Shown: positions 15,566-23,118 of the stretch, in pieces
Position numbering within the stretch: the stretch's first letter is position 1
How the letters are laid out: each line of letters starts with the position of its first letter
Origin: Acidobacteria bacterium 13_1_40CM_65_14
GTDB taxonomy: Bacteria > Acidobacteriota > Vicinamibacteria > Vicinamibacterales > CAVVIG01
Assembly: GCA_001917905.1 (NCBI GenBank)
Contig: MNEX01000282.1
Location: 1 to 50,310 of the forward strand
Reading direction: 5' to 3'
Length of the DNA: 50,310 nt
The notes under the pieces: generated by a model
Databases searched by the model: none
The model's input: only the letters and a program-made list of their open reading frames with translations
Told to the model about the DNA's origin: nothing
Program-made: the position numbers and the translations under genes

Positions 15566-15639
15566 TTGTCGCGGCCCGAAAATCGCGGTCGAAGGCTTGT
15601 TGTGAATACTACTGAATCAGCTGAGACGGTCCGCTAGAA
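15566..15639 (+). repeat. 74-bp dispersed repeat, copy 1
   Basis: It matches the reverse complement of 27608-27681 at 68 of 74 positions. Conserved blocks include TTGTCGCGGCCCGAA and CAGCTGAGACGGTCCGCTAG. It fills the gap between hup and the M50 protease gene. No coding sense is seen. Confidence 0.8.
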
Positions 15640-15656
15640 CGAGTACTCTTTCTTCG

Positions 15657-16604
15657 TTGGAACCCGCGCGCGACGAACCCGATCGGCTGACGCCGCCCAT
15701 GGTGTGGCAGTCGCGGCCCAAGTTCCAGGACCGCGTCTGGGTGAACGTCGTCCTCCTGCTCCTGACCATCGCGACGACGACAGATATAGGCCGGGCCTAT
15801 TACGCCGGGTTCGTCGCGGGCTTCGGCGGCACCGCGCCGGCGATGTCCGCGGTCAGTTTGATCGTCCACGGTTTCTGGTACAGCGGAACCGTGCTCGCGA
15901 TTCTTGGCTGCCACGAGCTCGGGCACTACATCGCGTGCCGGTATTATGACGTCGACGCGTCGCTCCCGTTCTTTCTGCCCTTCCCGTTCATTATCAGCGG
16001 CACGCTCGGCGCGTTCATCCGAATCCGCGAACCGGTCCCGCAGAAGCGGATCTTGTTCGACATCGGCATCGCCGGTCCGATCGCCGGATTCCTGGTCGCG
16101 GTGCCGGCGCTGTTCATCGGCATCGCGATGTCGAATCTCGTGCGCCTGCCCGATCCGTTGCCGCCGGGGACGCTCATGTTCGGCGAGCCGTTGATCTACA
16201 AAATCGCGTCGCGCCTGCTGTGGGGCACACTGCCGTCCGGGTACGATCTCAATCTGCATCCGATGGCGTTCGGCGCGTGGTTCGGTTTGCTGGCGACGGC
16301 ACTGAATCTGTTTCCCGTGAGTCAACTCGATGGCGGCCACATTTCCTACGCGGTGTTGGGACGCAAATCCTCGTACGTCACCCTCGCGGCGATCGGCGTC
16401 GGCATCGCGCTGAGCTTCCTCGCGCGGAGCTGGATCGTGTGGTCGGTGTTGATGATCATCATGCTGAGCGTCATCGGACGGCACCATCCACCGGTGTTCG
16501 ACGAGGAGATACCGCTCGATCGCGCGCGGCTGTGGCTGGCGCTGTTCGCGCTGGTTATGTTCATTCTGTGCTTCATGCCGGTGCCTCTGGACTTCATCCG
16601 GTAG
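15657..16604 (+). CDS. M50 (site-2 protease family) membrane metallopeptidase
   Basis: About 315 residues with several membrane spans. The zinc-binding HELGH motif is in LGCHELGHYIACRYY, and the third-ligand motif is in FPVSQLDGGHISYAVLG. These are the two hallmarks of site-2-type intramembrane proteases. After HELGH the segment PFPFIISGTLGAFIRIREPV is typical of the group related to plant EGY proteins. The substrate is unknown; targets are usually anti-sigma factors or membrane regulators. The TTG at 15657 lacks a ribosome site and abuts the 74-bp repeat; ATG 15699 (MVWQSRP) is equally possible. The tail 16605-16685 before priA shows no gene. Confidence 0.88.
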   Translation: MEPARDEPDRLTPPMVWQSRPKFQDRVWVNVVLLLLTIATTTDIGRAYYAGFVAGFGGTAPAMSAVSLIVHGFWYSGTVLAILGCHELGHYIACRYYDVDASLPFFLPFPFIISGTLGAFIRIREPVPQKRILFDIGIAGPIAGFLVAVPALFIGIAMSNLVRLPDPLPPGTLMFGEPLIYKIASRLLWGTLPSGYDLNLHPMAFGAWFGLLATALNLFPVSQLDGGHISYAVLGRKSSYVTLAAIGVGIALSFLARSWIVWSVLMIIMLSVIGRHHPPVFDEEIPLDRARLWLALFALVMFILCFMPVPLDFIR

Positions 16605-16685
16605 ATCGTTTTTCGATTCGTGTCACGCCGCTGAACCAACGTCGCGGATCACGCACGCCGCTGACGAGAAAAAGGCTTTAGGTTC

Positions 16686-19013
16686 TTACAAGACCGAGAG
16701 CGGATCCACGTCGACGACGACCCGGCGCTGAAGCTCGGGACGTGAGGCGAGTGCGCGCTGCAGCGCCTCGCGGATCCGTTTCCGGTTCGTGCCCTTGATC
16801 AACAGCTGCGCGCGGTACTCGCCGCGGAGCTTGCCGAGCGGCGCGGGCGCCGGTCCGAGGACGCGCAGCTGCCCGCCGTCGTTGTCCCTCACCTGCTGCA
16901 CGACATCGGCCGCATCGTCCATCGCGCCGCTGAACGTACGGGCGCGCACGACCGTGTTGACGAGCGAGACGAGCGGCGGATAGCGCATCGCCTTGCGGAA
17001 ATGCAGCTCGCGTTCGTAGAACGCCGGATAGTCCTGCCGGCACGCGAGCTGGATGCTGTAGTGCTCCGGGTACAGCGTCTGCACGATGGCTTCGCCAGGT
17101 TGCTCGCCGCGTCCCGCTCGCCCTGCCACCTGCGTGAGCAACTGAAACGTCCGTTCCGACGCGCGGAAATCGGCGATCCCGAGTCCAACGTCCGCCGACA
17201 CGACGCCGACCAGCGTCACGCGCGGGAAGTCGTGTCCTTTCGCGATCATCTGCGTGCCGACGAGCACGTCGATCTCGCCGGCGCGGAACCGTGAGAGGAG
17301 CGACCCGAGCGCGCCTCTGCGGCGAATCGCGTCGCGATCCAGCCGCGCGACGCGCGCGCCCGGACAGGTCTTCTTCACTTCCGCCTCGACGCGCTCGGTG
17401 CCGAAGCCGGACTGCTCGAGATAGGGCCCCGCGCACAGCGGGCACGCCGCCGGCACGCGCGCCGTGTAGTTGCAGTAGTGACAGCGTGCGCGCCGCGCGT
17501 GGCCCTCGCCGTGGATGACGAGCGACACGCTGCAGTTGGGACAATCGAGCGTCCCAGCGCACTGACGGCAGAAGACCGCGGTCGCGAAGCCGCGGCGGTT
17601 CAAGAGAATCAGCGACTGCTCGCGGCGATCGAGCCGCGCCTGGATCGCATCGCGAAGCGGCCGGCTGAGAATCACCTCGGGACCCTCGGCCGCGTACTCC
17701 TCGCGCATGTCGACGACGGCGACGGCCGCCAGCGGTCGATCGAGGACGCGTCGCTCGAGGACCACGCGCTCGTACTTCCCGGTCATCGCGTGGTGATAGC
17801 TCTCCATCGACGGCGTCGCCGAGCCGAGGACGACGAGCGCGCCGGCTCGCTGTCCGCGGACGATCGCGACGTCGCGGCCGTTGTAGCGTGGGCTCTCCTC
17901 TTGTTTGTATGAACCGTCGTGCTCCTCGTCGACGACGATGAGACCGACGTCCTCGAGCGGCGCGAAGACCGCGGATCTCGTGCCGACGACGACGTCCACG
18001 TCGCCGCGGCGGATGCGCTGCCACTGATCGTGGCGCTCGCCGTCGGAGAGGCCGCTGTGCTGGATCGCCACGCGGTCGCCGAACGCCTCGCGGAAGAGCG
18101 CCGCGACCGCCGGGGTCAGCGCGATTTCCGGGACGAGCATCAGCACCCGTCGTCGCGCGTCGCGAACCGCCGCGGCCAGGCGGAGATAGATCTCGGTCTT
18201 CCCGCTGCCGGTCACGCCATGCAGGAGCGCGACGCGAAACTCCATGCGGTCAGCGATTGCGCGCAGTCGGTCGAACGCCGCCGCCTGCTCATCAGTCAGT
18301 TGTCTCTGTTTATCTCCAGTCGGGCTCAAGCCTGACTTGAGCCTGACTTGAGCCTGACTTGAGTCGGACTGCAGTACGACTTCGAACGGGTCGCGGTTGA
18401 GGCGGTCGTGGCGGAGGCTGACGTAGCCGTGCTTCGCGAGGCGCGACACGGTGTCTGAGCCAATCCCACGAGACGCGAGTTCCGGGGTCGGAATCCCAGT
18501 CGGCGTGCCGGCGAGCAGATCCAGCGCCTCGCGCTGTTTGTCGGTAATCGTGTCGGCCGATCTCGCTTCCAGACCGGCCGCCGTGATCGCCGCGACGCGG
18601 GTGGTCTTGTGCGCGTCTGCTCGCGCGCCGCGCGCCATCGGCGGCAAGAGCGCGGGGATGGTGTCGCCGACACCGGCTGCGTAGTACTCCGCGGTCCACC
18701 GCGCCAGCGCGATCACGTCGGGCGGCACGAACGCCTCGGCGTCGAGCACCTGCCGCAGCGGCTTGATCGCGGCGCCCGACGCGCCCGCGGTCGCCGTGTT
18801 CGCTTCGATGACGATGCCGGTGACCACGCGCGAGCCGAGCGGCACGACCACGCGCGCGCCGACGACCGGAGCCGGCACGTCAGGCGGCACGGAGTACGTC
18901 AGGAGATCAAGATTCGGAACGGGAACCGCGACGAGTACGTGAGATTTCAGATTGCAGATTTCAGATTTCAGATTGATTTCAGATTTCAGATTGTTGGAGG
19001 AGGCGGCGCACAA
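16686..19013 (-). CDS. priA: Primosomal protein N' (PriA helicase)
   Basis: A replication-restart 3'-5' helicase of about 775 residues. It has an N-terminal DNA-binding domain ([18 protein letters not shown]), Walker [19 protein letters not shown] box [14 protein letters not shown] and SATPSMES. The zinc-binding cysteines are in [14 protein letters not shown] and CHYCNY...CPLCAG, with helicase motifs [16 protein letters not shown] and [13 protein letters not shown]. The only start found is TTG 19013, and the first about 24 residues ([17 protein letters not shown]) come from a simple DNA repeat that also overlaps the end of udg. An 11-bp unit repeated three times encodes part of the linker before the helicase core. 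Confidence 0.95.
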   Translation of the reverse strand: MCAASSNNLKSEINLKSEICNLKSHVLVAVPVPNLDLLTYSVPPDVPAPVVGARVVVPLGSRVVTGIVIEANTATAGASGAAIKPLRQVLDAEAFVPPDVIALARWTAEYYAAGVGDTIPALLPPMARGARADAHKTTRVAAITAAGLEARSADTITDKQREALDLLAGTPTGIPTPELASRGIGSDTVSRLAKHGYVSLRHDRLNRDPFEVVLQSDSSQAQVRLKSGLSPTGDKQRQLTDEQAAAFDRLRAIADRMEFRVALLHGVTGSGKTEIYLRLAAAVRDARRRVLMLVPEIALTPAVAALFREAFGDRVAIQHSGLSDGERHDQWQRIRRGDVDVVVGTRSAVFAPLEDVGLIVVDEEHDGSYKQEESPRYNGRDVAIVRGQRAGALVVLGSATPSMESYHHAMTGKYERVVLERRVLDRPLAAVAVVDMREEYAAEGPEVILSRPLRDAIQARLDRREQSLILLNRRGFATAVFCRQCAGTLDCPNCSVSLVIHGEGHARRARCHYCNYTARVPAACPLCAGPYLEQSGFGTERVEAEVKKTCPGARVARLDRDAIRRRGALGSLLSRFRAGEIDVLVGTQMIAKGHDFPRVTLVGVVSADVGLGIADFRASERTFQLLTQVAGRAGRGEQPGEAIVQTLYPEHYSIQLACRQDYPAFYERELHFRKAMRYPPLVSLVNTVVRARTFSGAMDDAADVVQQVRDNDGGQLRVLGPAPAPLGKLRGEYRAQLLIKGTNRKRIREALQRALASRPELQRRVVVDVDPLSVL
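18331..18363. repeat. 11-bp triplication inside priA
   Basis: Three perfect tandem copies of CCTGACTTGAG. The total of 33 bp keeps the frame and encodes the [16 protein letters not shown] linker between the PriA N-terminal region and helicase core. Confidence 0.85.
18942..18994. repeat. CAGATTT simple repeat at the udg/priA junction
   Basis: Imperfect tandem copies of a CAGATTT/CAGATTG unit. On the minus strand it supplies the last codons and stop of udg (LLQQSEI) and, in another frame, the N-terminus of PriA. Confidence 0.8.
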
Positions 19014-19794
19014 GTTTCATATCTTCCCACACCTCGCGCTTCGAGGACGGATTGCGCAGCAGATACGCCGGGTGAAAGGTCGGAATCAGTTTCGCGCCGC
19101 GGTAGTCGTACACGCGCCCGCGGAGGCGCGAGATCGGATCGAGCGTGCGCAGCAGCGCGCGCGCCGCGAACGTGCCGAGCGCGACGATGACCTTCGGCTT
19201 GATGACGTCGATCTGCTGGAACAGGAACGGCTCGCACGTCTCGACCTCGTCCTGCTCGGGATTCCGGTTGCCCGGCGGGCGGCACTTGATCACGTTCGCG
19301 ATGTAGACGTCCTCCCGCTTCAAGCTGATCGCTTCGATGATCTTCGTCAGCAGCTGCCCGGCGCGGCCGACGAACGGAATGCCCTGGATGTCCTCGTCGC
19401 CGCCGGGCGCTTCGCCGACGAACATGAGATCCGCGTCCGGATTGCCGACGCCGAACACAATCTGTTTTCGTCCCTGCGCGTGCAGCTTGCAGCGTGTGCA
19501 GTCGCCAAGCTCTGTGCGAACGGCGACGAGCGCCTCGGCGGAGTCTTTGAAAAACGCAGCGGTTTGGGGGCGGACACCTGGGTCCGGCCCTACGTCGGTA
19601 CTGTCATCGGGGCGGACGCGCGGGTCGTCCCCTACGGCGGTCGTACGCGGATCGGCATCGCCGATCGTAGGGGCCGACCCATGTGTCGGCCCCGGTGTGT
19701 CGGCTCGCGTGCGCCACGCCGGATCACCGCTCACGCCGGCGACGCCGAGGTCAGCCGCGAACTGGAGATGCGCTTTCAGCTGATCGCGATCCAC
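18979..19794 (-). CDS. Family-4 type uracil-DNA glycosylase (Fe-S)
   Basis: A 271-residue base-excision repair enzyme that removes uracil from DNA. Motifs are [19 protein letters not shown] (active-site motif), [18 protein letters not shown] and [10 protein letters not shown]. Cluster-ligand cysteines are visible in [15 protein letters not shown] and ETCEPF, as in Fe-S UDGs of families 4/5. The first about 80 residues are an extension before the usual start region ([13 protein letters not shown]). Its part from about 30 to 77 is encoded by three palindromic repeats. Its start overlaps coaBC by 44 nt and its end overlaps priA by 35 nt. Confidence 0.92.
   Translation of the reverse strand: MDRDQLKAHLQFAADLGVAGVSGDPAWRTRADTPGPTHGSAPTIGDADPRTTAVGDDPRVRPDDSTDVGPDPGVRPQTAAFFKDSAEALVAVRTELGDCTRCKLHAQGRKQIVFGVGNPDADLMFVGEAPGGDEDIQGIPFVGRAGQLLTKIIEAISLKREDVYIANVIKCRPPGNRNPEQDEVETCEPFLFQQIDVIKPKVIVALGTFAARALLRTLDPISRLRGRVYDYRGAKLIPTFHPAYLLRNPSSKREVWEDMKLVRRLLQQSEI
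19567..19693. repeat. Three palindromic repeats translated within udg
   Basis: Palindromes at 19567-19590, 19609-19632 and 19670-19693 each have a GGGGC(C/G)GAC arm, a short centre and a complementary GTC(C/G)GCCC-like arm. They are read through in-frame as DPGVRP, DPRVRP and [10 protein letters not shown] peptides in the N-terminal extension of the glycosylase. The same element is in der. Confidence 0.75.
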
Positions 19795-20977
19795 TGAGGA
19801 GGCGCTCGACGCGATTGAGGATTTCGCCGGCGACGTTCGTCTTCGACTGCAGCGGCAGCGACTCGGCGCCGTCGGCGGTCACGATCGTGACCGCGTTGGT
19901 GTCGACGTCGAACCCGGCGTCGGTCCGTGCGACGTCGTTGGCGACGATGAGGTCGACGTGCTTCTTCGCGCGCTTCTCGATCGCGCGCGCGACGACGTCC
20001 TGCGTTTCCGCCGCGAACCCGATGAGCGCCGGGCCGCGGCCCGACGCCAGGCGCCGGTGACCGAGATCGCCGAGGATGTCCGGCGTCTTGTGCAACACGA
20101 GGGTGAGCGTATCGGCGCCCTTCGGCACTTTCTGCGGCGCCCGCTCGGGCATATAGTCGGCGACCGCCGCCGCCATGATGACGACGTGCATGTCGCTGGC
20201 GCGCGACATCACCGCCTGATGCATCTCGCTCGCCGTGCGCACGCGCACCACTTCGCGGACAGACGGCGGCTCCAATTCAGTCGGGCCGACAATCAGGCTG
20301 ACCTCGGCGCCGCGATGCGCAGCTTCCGCCGCCAGCGCGAACCCCATCTTGCCGCTCGACCGGTTGCCGATGAAGCGAACCGGATCGAAGTCTTCGTACG
20401 TCGGACCGGCCGTGACCAGCACGCGCTGCCCGCGCAGCGGACTCTCGGGGCGAAGGATCTCCTCGGCCGCCGCGATAATCTCGTCGGGCTCGGCGAGACG
20501 GCCCTTGCCGATCCATCCGCACGCCAGATACCCTTCGCCCGGCTCGACGAAGCGGGCGCCGCGCGCGACCAGCGTGTCGAGGTTCTTCCGCACCGCCGCG
20601 TGCGCGAACATCTGCGAGTTCATCGCCGGCGCGATGAGCACCGGCGCACGCGTGGCCGTGTACAGCGTCGACAGGAAATCGTCGGCGATGCCGTTGGCGA
20701 GCTTGCCGATGATGTTGGCGGTCGCCGGCGCGATGAGCAGCAGATCGATCGTCGACGCGATTGCGATGTGCTCGATGTCGGCGTTCATCCCCTCCGCGAA
20801 CTGATCGGTGATGACGGGACGCCGGGTGATCGCCTCGAAGGTGACCGGTCCGACGAAGCGTGTCGCCGAATGCGTCATCACGGCCACGACTTCGTGGCCA
20901 TGCTTCTGCAGCCCGCGCGCGACTTCGACCGCCTTGTAGGCGCCGATGCCGCCGGTCACGCCGAGAGCAATCAGCAT
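19751..20977 (-). CDS. coaBC: Bifunctional CoaBC (PPC synthetase / decarboxylase)
   Basis: A 408-residue coenzyme A enzyme. The N-terminal flavoprotein decarboxylase (CoaC, about 1-180) has [15 protein letters not shown], the PxMN motif in [14 protein letters not shown] and active-site Cys in [13 protein letters not shown]. The C-terminal synthetase (CoaB, about 185-408) has [20 protein letters not shown] and [10 protein letters not shown]. It converts 4'-phosphopantothenate to 4'-phosphopantetheine. It follows rpoZ; the 88-bp gap between them is almost entirely a perfect inverted repeat and no ribosome site is seen. Confidence 0.94.
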   Translation of the reverse strand: MLIALGVTGGIGAYKAVEVARGLQKHGHEVVAVMTHSATRFVGPVTFEAITRRPVITDQFAEGMNADIEHIAIASTIDLLLIAPATANIIGKLANGIADDFLSTLYTATRAPVLIAPAMNSQMFAHAAVRKNLDTLVARGARFVEPGEGYLACGWIGKGRLAEPDEIIAAAEEILRPESPLRGQRVLVTAGPTYEDFDPVRFIGNRSSGKMGFALAAEAAHRGAEVSLIVGPTELEPPSVREVVRVRTASEMHQAVMSRASDMHVVIMAAAVADYMPERAPQKVPKGADTLTLVLHKTPDILGDLGHRRLASGRGPALIGFAAETQDVVARAIEKRAKKHVDLIVANDVARTDAGFDVDTNAVTIVTADGAESLPLQSKTNVAGEILNRVERLLSGSRSAESASPVRG

Positions 20978-20988
20978 TGGGTAATTGG

Positions 20989-21065
20989 GTAATCGGGTAA
21001 TCGGGTAATCGCGTCATCGCGTCATCGGGAAAATCGAACAATCAATTACCCGATTACCCGATTAC
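20989..21065. repeat. 21-bp perfect inverted repeat between rpoZ and coaBC
   Basis: Arm 20989-21009 and arm 21045-21065 are exact reverse complements built from GGTAATCG units, with a 35-nt loop holding CGTCATCG repeats. It starts right at the rpoZ stop and ends 11 bp from the coaBC ATG. It could end rpoZ transcription or fold in the coaBC leader. Confidence 0.8.
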
Positions 21066-21254
21066 TCACTTACCAGATTCCTCCTTTTCGATCTTTTCCA
21101 CCTGCTTGGTGATGACTTCCCGCTGCGCGATCGTCGTCTTCTTGTGCTCGCCCGCGGTGACGCGCGGCGTCGATCCGGCGAGGAGCTGGCGCGCGCGCGC
21201 GCCGGCGGTGACGACGAACTCGAAGGAATTCGAGAGCTTGCTTCTGTCGATCAT
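21066..21254 (-). CDS. rpoZ: RNA polymerase omega subunit
   Basis: A 62-residue omega subunit (MIDRSKLSNSFEFVVTAGAR, ARQLLAG, TTIAQREVITKQVEKIEKEE). It has the family pattern of an early aromatic/valine helix followed by KKTTIAxxEV. It binds and helps assemble the beta' subunit. AAAGG 5 nt before ATG 21254 fixes this start over longer readings that run through an upstream hairpin repeat. The position between gmk and coaBC is a common conserved arrangement. Confidence 0.92.
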   Translation of the reverse strand: MIDRSKLSNSFEFVVTAGARARQLLAGSTPRVTAGEHKKTTIAQREVITKQVEKIEKEESGK

Positions 21255-21300
21255 TTTGACCTTTTCGCGGGGCCAACCCCGCATCTTCTTCTCGATGCTC

Positions 21301-21345
21301 GTGGGGCCCCACCCCCACTCGCCTCGCTCGCGTCGACACGCTCGC
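21301..21345 (-). repeat. Start-codon hairpin repeat, copy 2 (upstream of rpoZ)
   Basis: On the minus strand the core GTGGGG-GTGGGG-CCCCAC (21301-21318) has a 6-bp stem, 46 nt before the rpoZ ATG. A second small hairpin, GCGGGG / CCCCGC with a 4-nt loop (21268-21283), lies between it and the ribosome site. The distal part resembles GACACGCTCGCG tracts of other copies. Confidence 0.65.
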
Positions 21346-21421
21346 GAGAGCCGCCGGCGCTTCATCGCTCGCCTTCGGCTCGCGACGGTCGTTAGAACCG
21401 ACTGGCCGCTTGGGGAGCGGC

Positions 21422-22042
21422 TCAGCCAAACGTCTTGACGATTCCTTCCGCATCGGCGCGCATGCGGCGCAGCCGCGAGCGCTGGGCGATGACAATGCTG
21501 CGTAACCGATCGACCGCCGCGGTCAGCTCGTCGTTGACCACGACGAACTCGTAGTCGACGAAGGCGGCCACTTCTTCCCGCGCGACCTGGAGGCGGCGCT
21601 GGATCGCCTCCTCACTGTCCTTACTGCGTCCGCGCAGCCGCTGCTCCAGCACGTGCATCGACGGCGGCATGACGAAGATCGCCGTCGTCTCGATCCCTCG
21701 GCTGCGGACTTTCCTCGCGCCCTGGACGTCGATGACGAGCACGACGTCGTTTCCTTCGGCGAGCATCCGTTCCGTGTCGGCGGCGCTGGTCCCGTACAGG
21801 TTGCCGAAGACCTCCGCCCACTCGAGAAACTCGCCTGCCGCAATCATCGCCTCGAAGCGTTCGCGCGACACAAAATTATAGTCCACCCCGTCGATTTCGC
21901 CTGCGCGCGCCCGCCGCGAGGTGTAAGAGCGCGACATTTTGAGGTGCGGCGTGTGCTCGACGAGCCGTTCGACCAGCGTCGTCTTGCCGGCGCCCGACGG
22001 CGCGGAGACGATGAAGAGCAGCCCGCGGCTCTTACTCGACAT
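21422..22042 (-). CDS. gmk: Guanylate kinase
   Basis: A 206-residue enzyme phosphorylating GMP to GDP. The P-loop is in FIVSAPSGAGKTTLVERL, the GMP-binding region in SRSYTSRRARAGEIDGVDYN and FLEWAEVFGNLYGTS, followed by VLVIDVQGARKVR. Length is standard. Its start overlaps the yicC stop by 11 nt, so yicC-gmk are coupled; rpoZ follows after a repeat-bearing gap. Confidence 0.95.
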   Translation of the reverse strand: MSSKSRGLLFIVSAPSGAGKTTLVERLVEHTPHLKMSRSYTSRRARAGEIDGVDYNFVSRERFEAMIAAGEFLEWAEVFGNLYGTSAADTERMLAEGNDVVLVIDVQGARKVRSRGIETTAIFVMPPSMHVLEQRLRGRSKDSEEAIQRRLQVAREEVAAFVDYEFVVVNDELTAAVDRLRSIVIAQRSRLRRMRADAEGIVKTFG

Positions 22043-22925
22043 TCTGGACCTGTTCGCGCATCTTCTCCAGTTCCGCCTTGGCGGCGATGACGAGCTCGGA
22101 GACGCGAAGGCCGTCGGCCTTCGAGCCCATCGTGTTGACCTCGCGGTTCATCTCCTGGAGCAGAAAATCGAGCTTCCGCCCGCACGGCTCCGCGCTGTCG
22201 GAGAGCGCCGACCAGTGCGACACGTGGGCGCGGAAGCGCGCGACCTCTTCGCTGATGTCGGAGCGCGCGGCCATCCGGACGATCTCCTGCGCGACCGCCG
22301 TCTCGTCAGCCTGGAGATCGGTCCGCAGCTCGCGGACGCGGTCGGCGATCCGCTGCTCCATCGCCGAGCGACCCTCGTCGGCGGCGGCGGCGATGCGCTC
22401 GACCAGATCCGCGACGAGCGTGCGCCGCTCGTCCAGGTCGGCGCGCAGATGGTCCCCTTCGAGCGCGCGCATCGTGTCGAGCTCGGCGAGCCCCTGCGAC
22501 ACGACGTCACACGCCTGTGCCGCCAGCGCGTCCTGCTGCGAGTCGTCGTCGGACGGCTGTCGATCGCGGATGGAGATCGCCTGCGGAAAACGCAGCAGAT
22601 CCCCTGGCGTCAGCGCGCCGCCCACGAGGCCCATCTCGCGCGCGCGATCCAGCGCCGCGGCAACCGCCTGCGCGAACTCCGCGTTGAACTCGACCTCGAC
22701 GCCGGGCACCTGCCGAAGCTGCAGCGAGAGGCTCAGCTCCACGCGTCCACGCGCCACGCGTTTGCCGACGAGCGTGCGCACGTCGACTTCGAGCGCCGCG
22801 AGCGACTGCGGGACGCGCAGCTGCAGATCGAGATAGCGGTGATTCAGCGACTTGATCGTCACGGTCATCGTCGCGCGCTCGTCCTCGCGCGTGACCGTCG
22901 CGAAACCCGTCATGCTTTTGATCAT
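22032..22925 (-). CDS. yicC: YicC/YloC-family endoribonuclease
   Basis: 297 residues. The N-terminus MIKSMTGFATVTREDERAT is the family signature (KSMTGF), followed by IKSLNHRYLDLQLR. The C-terminal region has EEVARFRAHVSHW and the hallmark GRKLDFLLQEMNREVNTMGSK. Members are endoribonucleases involved in RNA turnover in E. coli and Bacillus. ATG 22925 is fixed by the signature. A hairpin repeat ends 10 nt before it and no separate ribosome site is visible. It is upstream of and overlaps gmk, a widespread pair. Confidence 0.93.
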   Translation of the reverse strand: MIKSMTGFATVTREDERATMTVTIKSLNHRYLDLQLRVPQSLAALEVDVRTLVGKRVARGRVELSLSLQLRQVPGVEVEFNAEFAQAVAAALDRAREMGLVGGALTPGDLLRFPQAISIRDRQPSDDDSQQDALAAQACDVVSQGLAELDTMRALEGDHLRADLDERRTLVADLVERIAAAADEGRSAMEQRIADRVRELRTDLQADETAVAQEIVRMAARSDISEEVARFRAHVSHWSALSDSAEPCGRKLDFLLQEMNREVNTMGSKADGLRVSELVIAAKAELEKMREQVQNVE

Positions 22926-22934
22926 TTTTGCACT

Positions 22935-23060
22935 GGCGCCGGGGCCCCACCCCCGGCGCGAGCTGTCGCAGACACCTCGCCTCGGATGTCCATGTCCTCG
23001 GCTCGGCGCGCCACCCCAGCGCGGCTGCCGCGCTGGGGGCCCCGGTGTGGCCGCAGGCGC
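22935..23060 (-). repeat. Start-codon hairpin repeat, copy 3 (upstream of yicC)
   Basis: The core stem GCGCCGGGG / CCCCGGCGC around loop GTGGGG (22936-22959) ends 10 nt before the yicC ATG. The distal tract CTCGCCTCGGATGTCCATG matches copy 6 (50163). It carries an extra inserted hairpin of about 38 bp (CCCCAGCGCGG / CCGCGCTGGGG) that copy 6 lacks. Confidence 0.8.
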
Positions 23061-23097
23061 TGCTGCGAAGGTGGAAAATAAGTACAACAGCTGTAGC

Positions 23098-23116
23098 GCG
23101 GCCCTTTCAGGGCCGC
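23098..23116 (-). terminator. Perfect hairpin just after msbA
   Basis: Arms GCGGCCCT and AGGGCCGC, 8 bp, with a 3-nt loop, 2 bp past the msbA stop on the minus strand. An AT-rich stretch with T-runs follows at 23075-23090 (minus-strand TTGTACTTATTTT). It resembles the hairpin after der. Confidence 0.6.
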
Positions 23117-23118
23117 GA

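Noticed and set aside
15555..15577. Hairpin after hup as a rho-independent terminator
   Set aside because: The stem is good, but no T run follows on the plus strand and the right arm belongs to a dispersed repeat, so I did not list it as a terminator.
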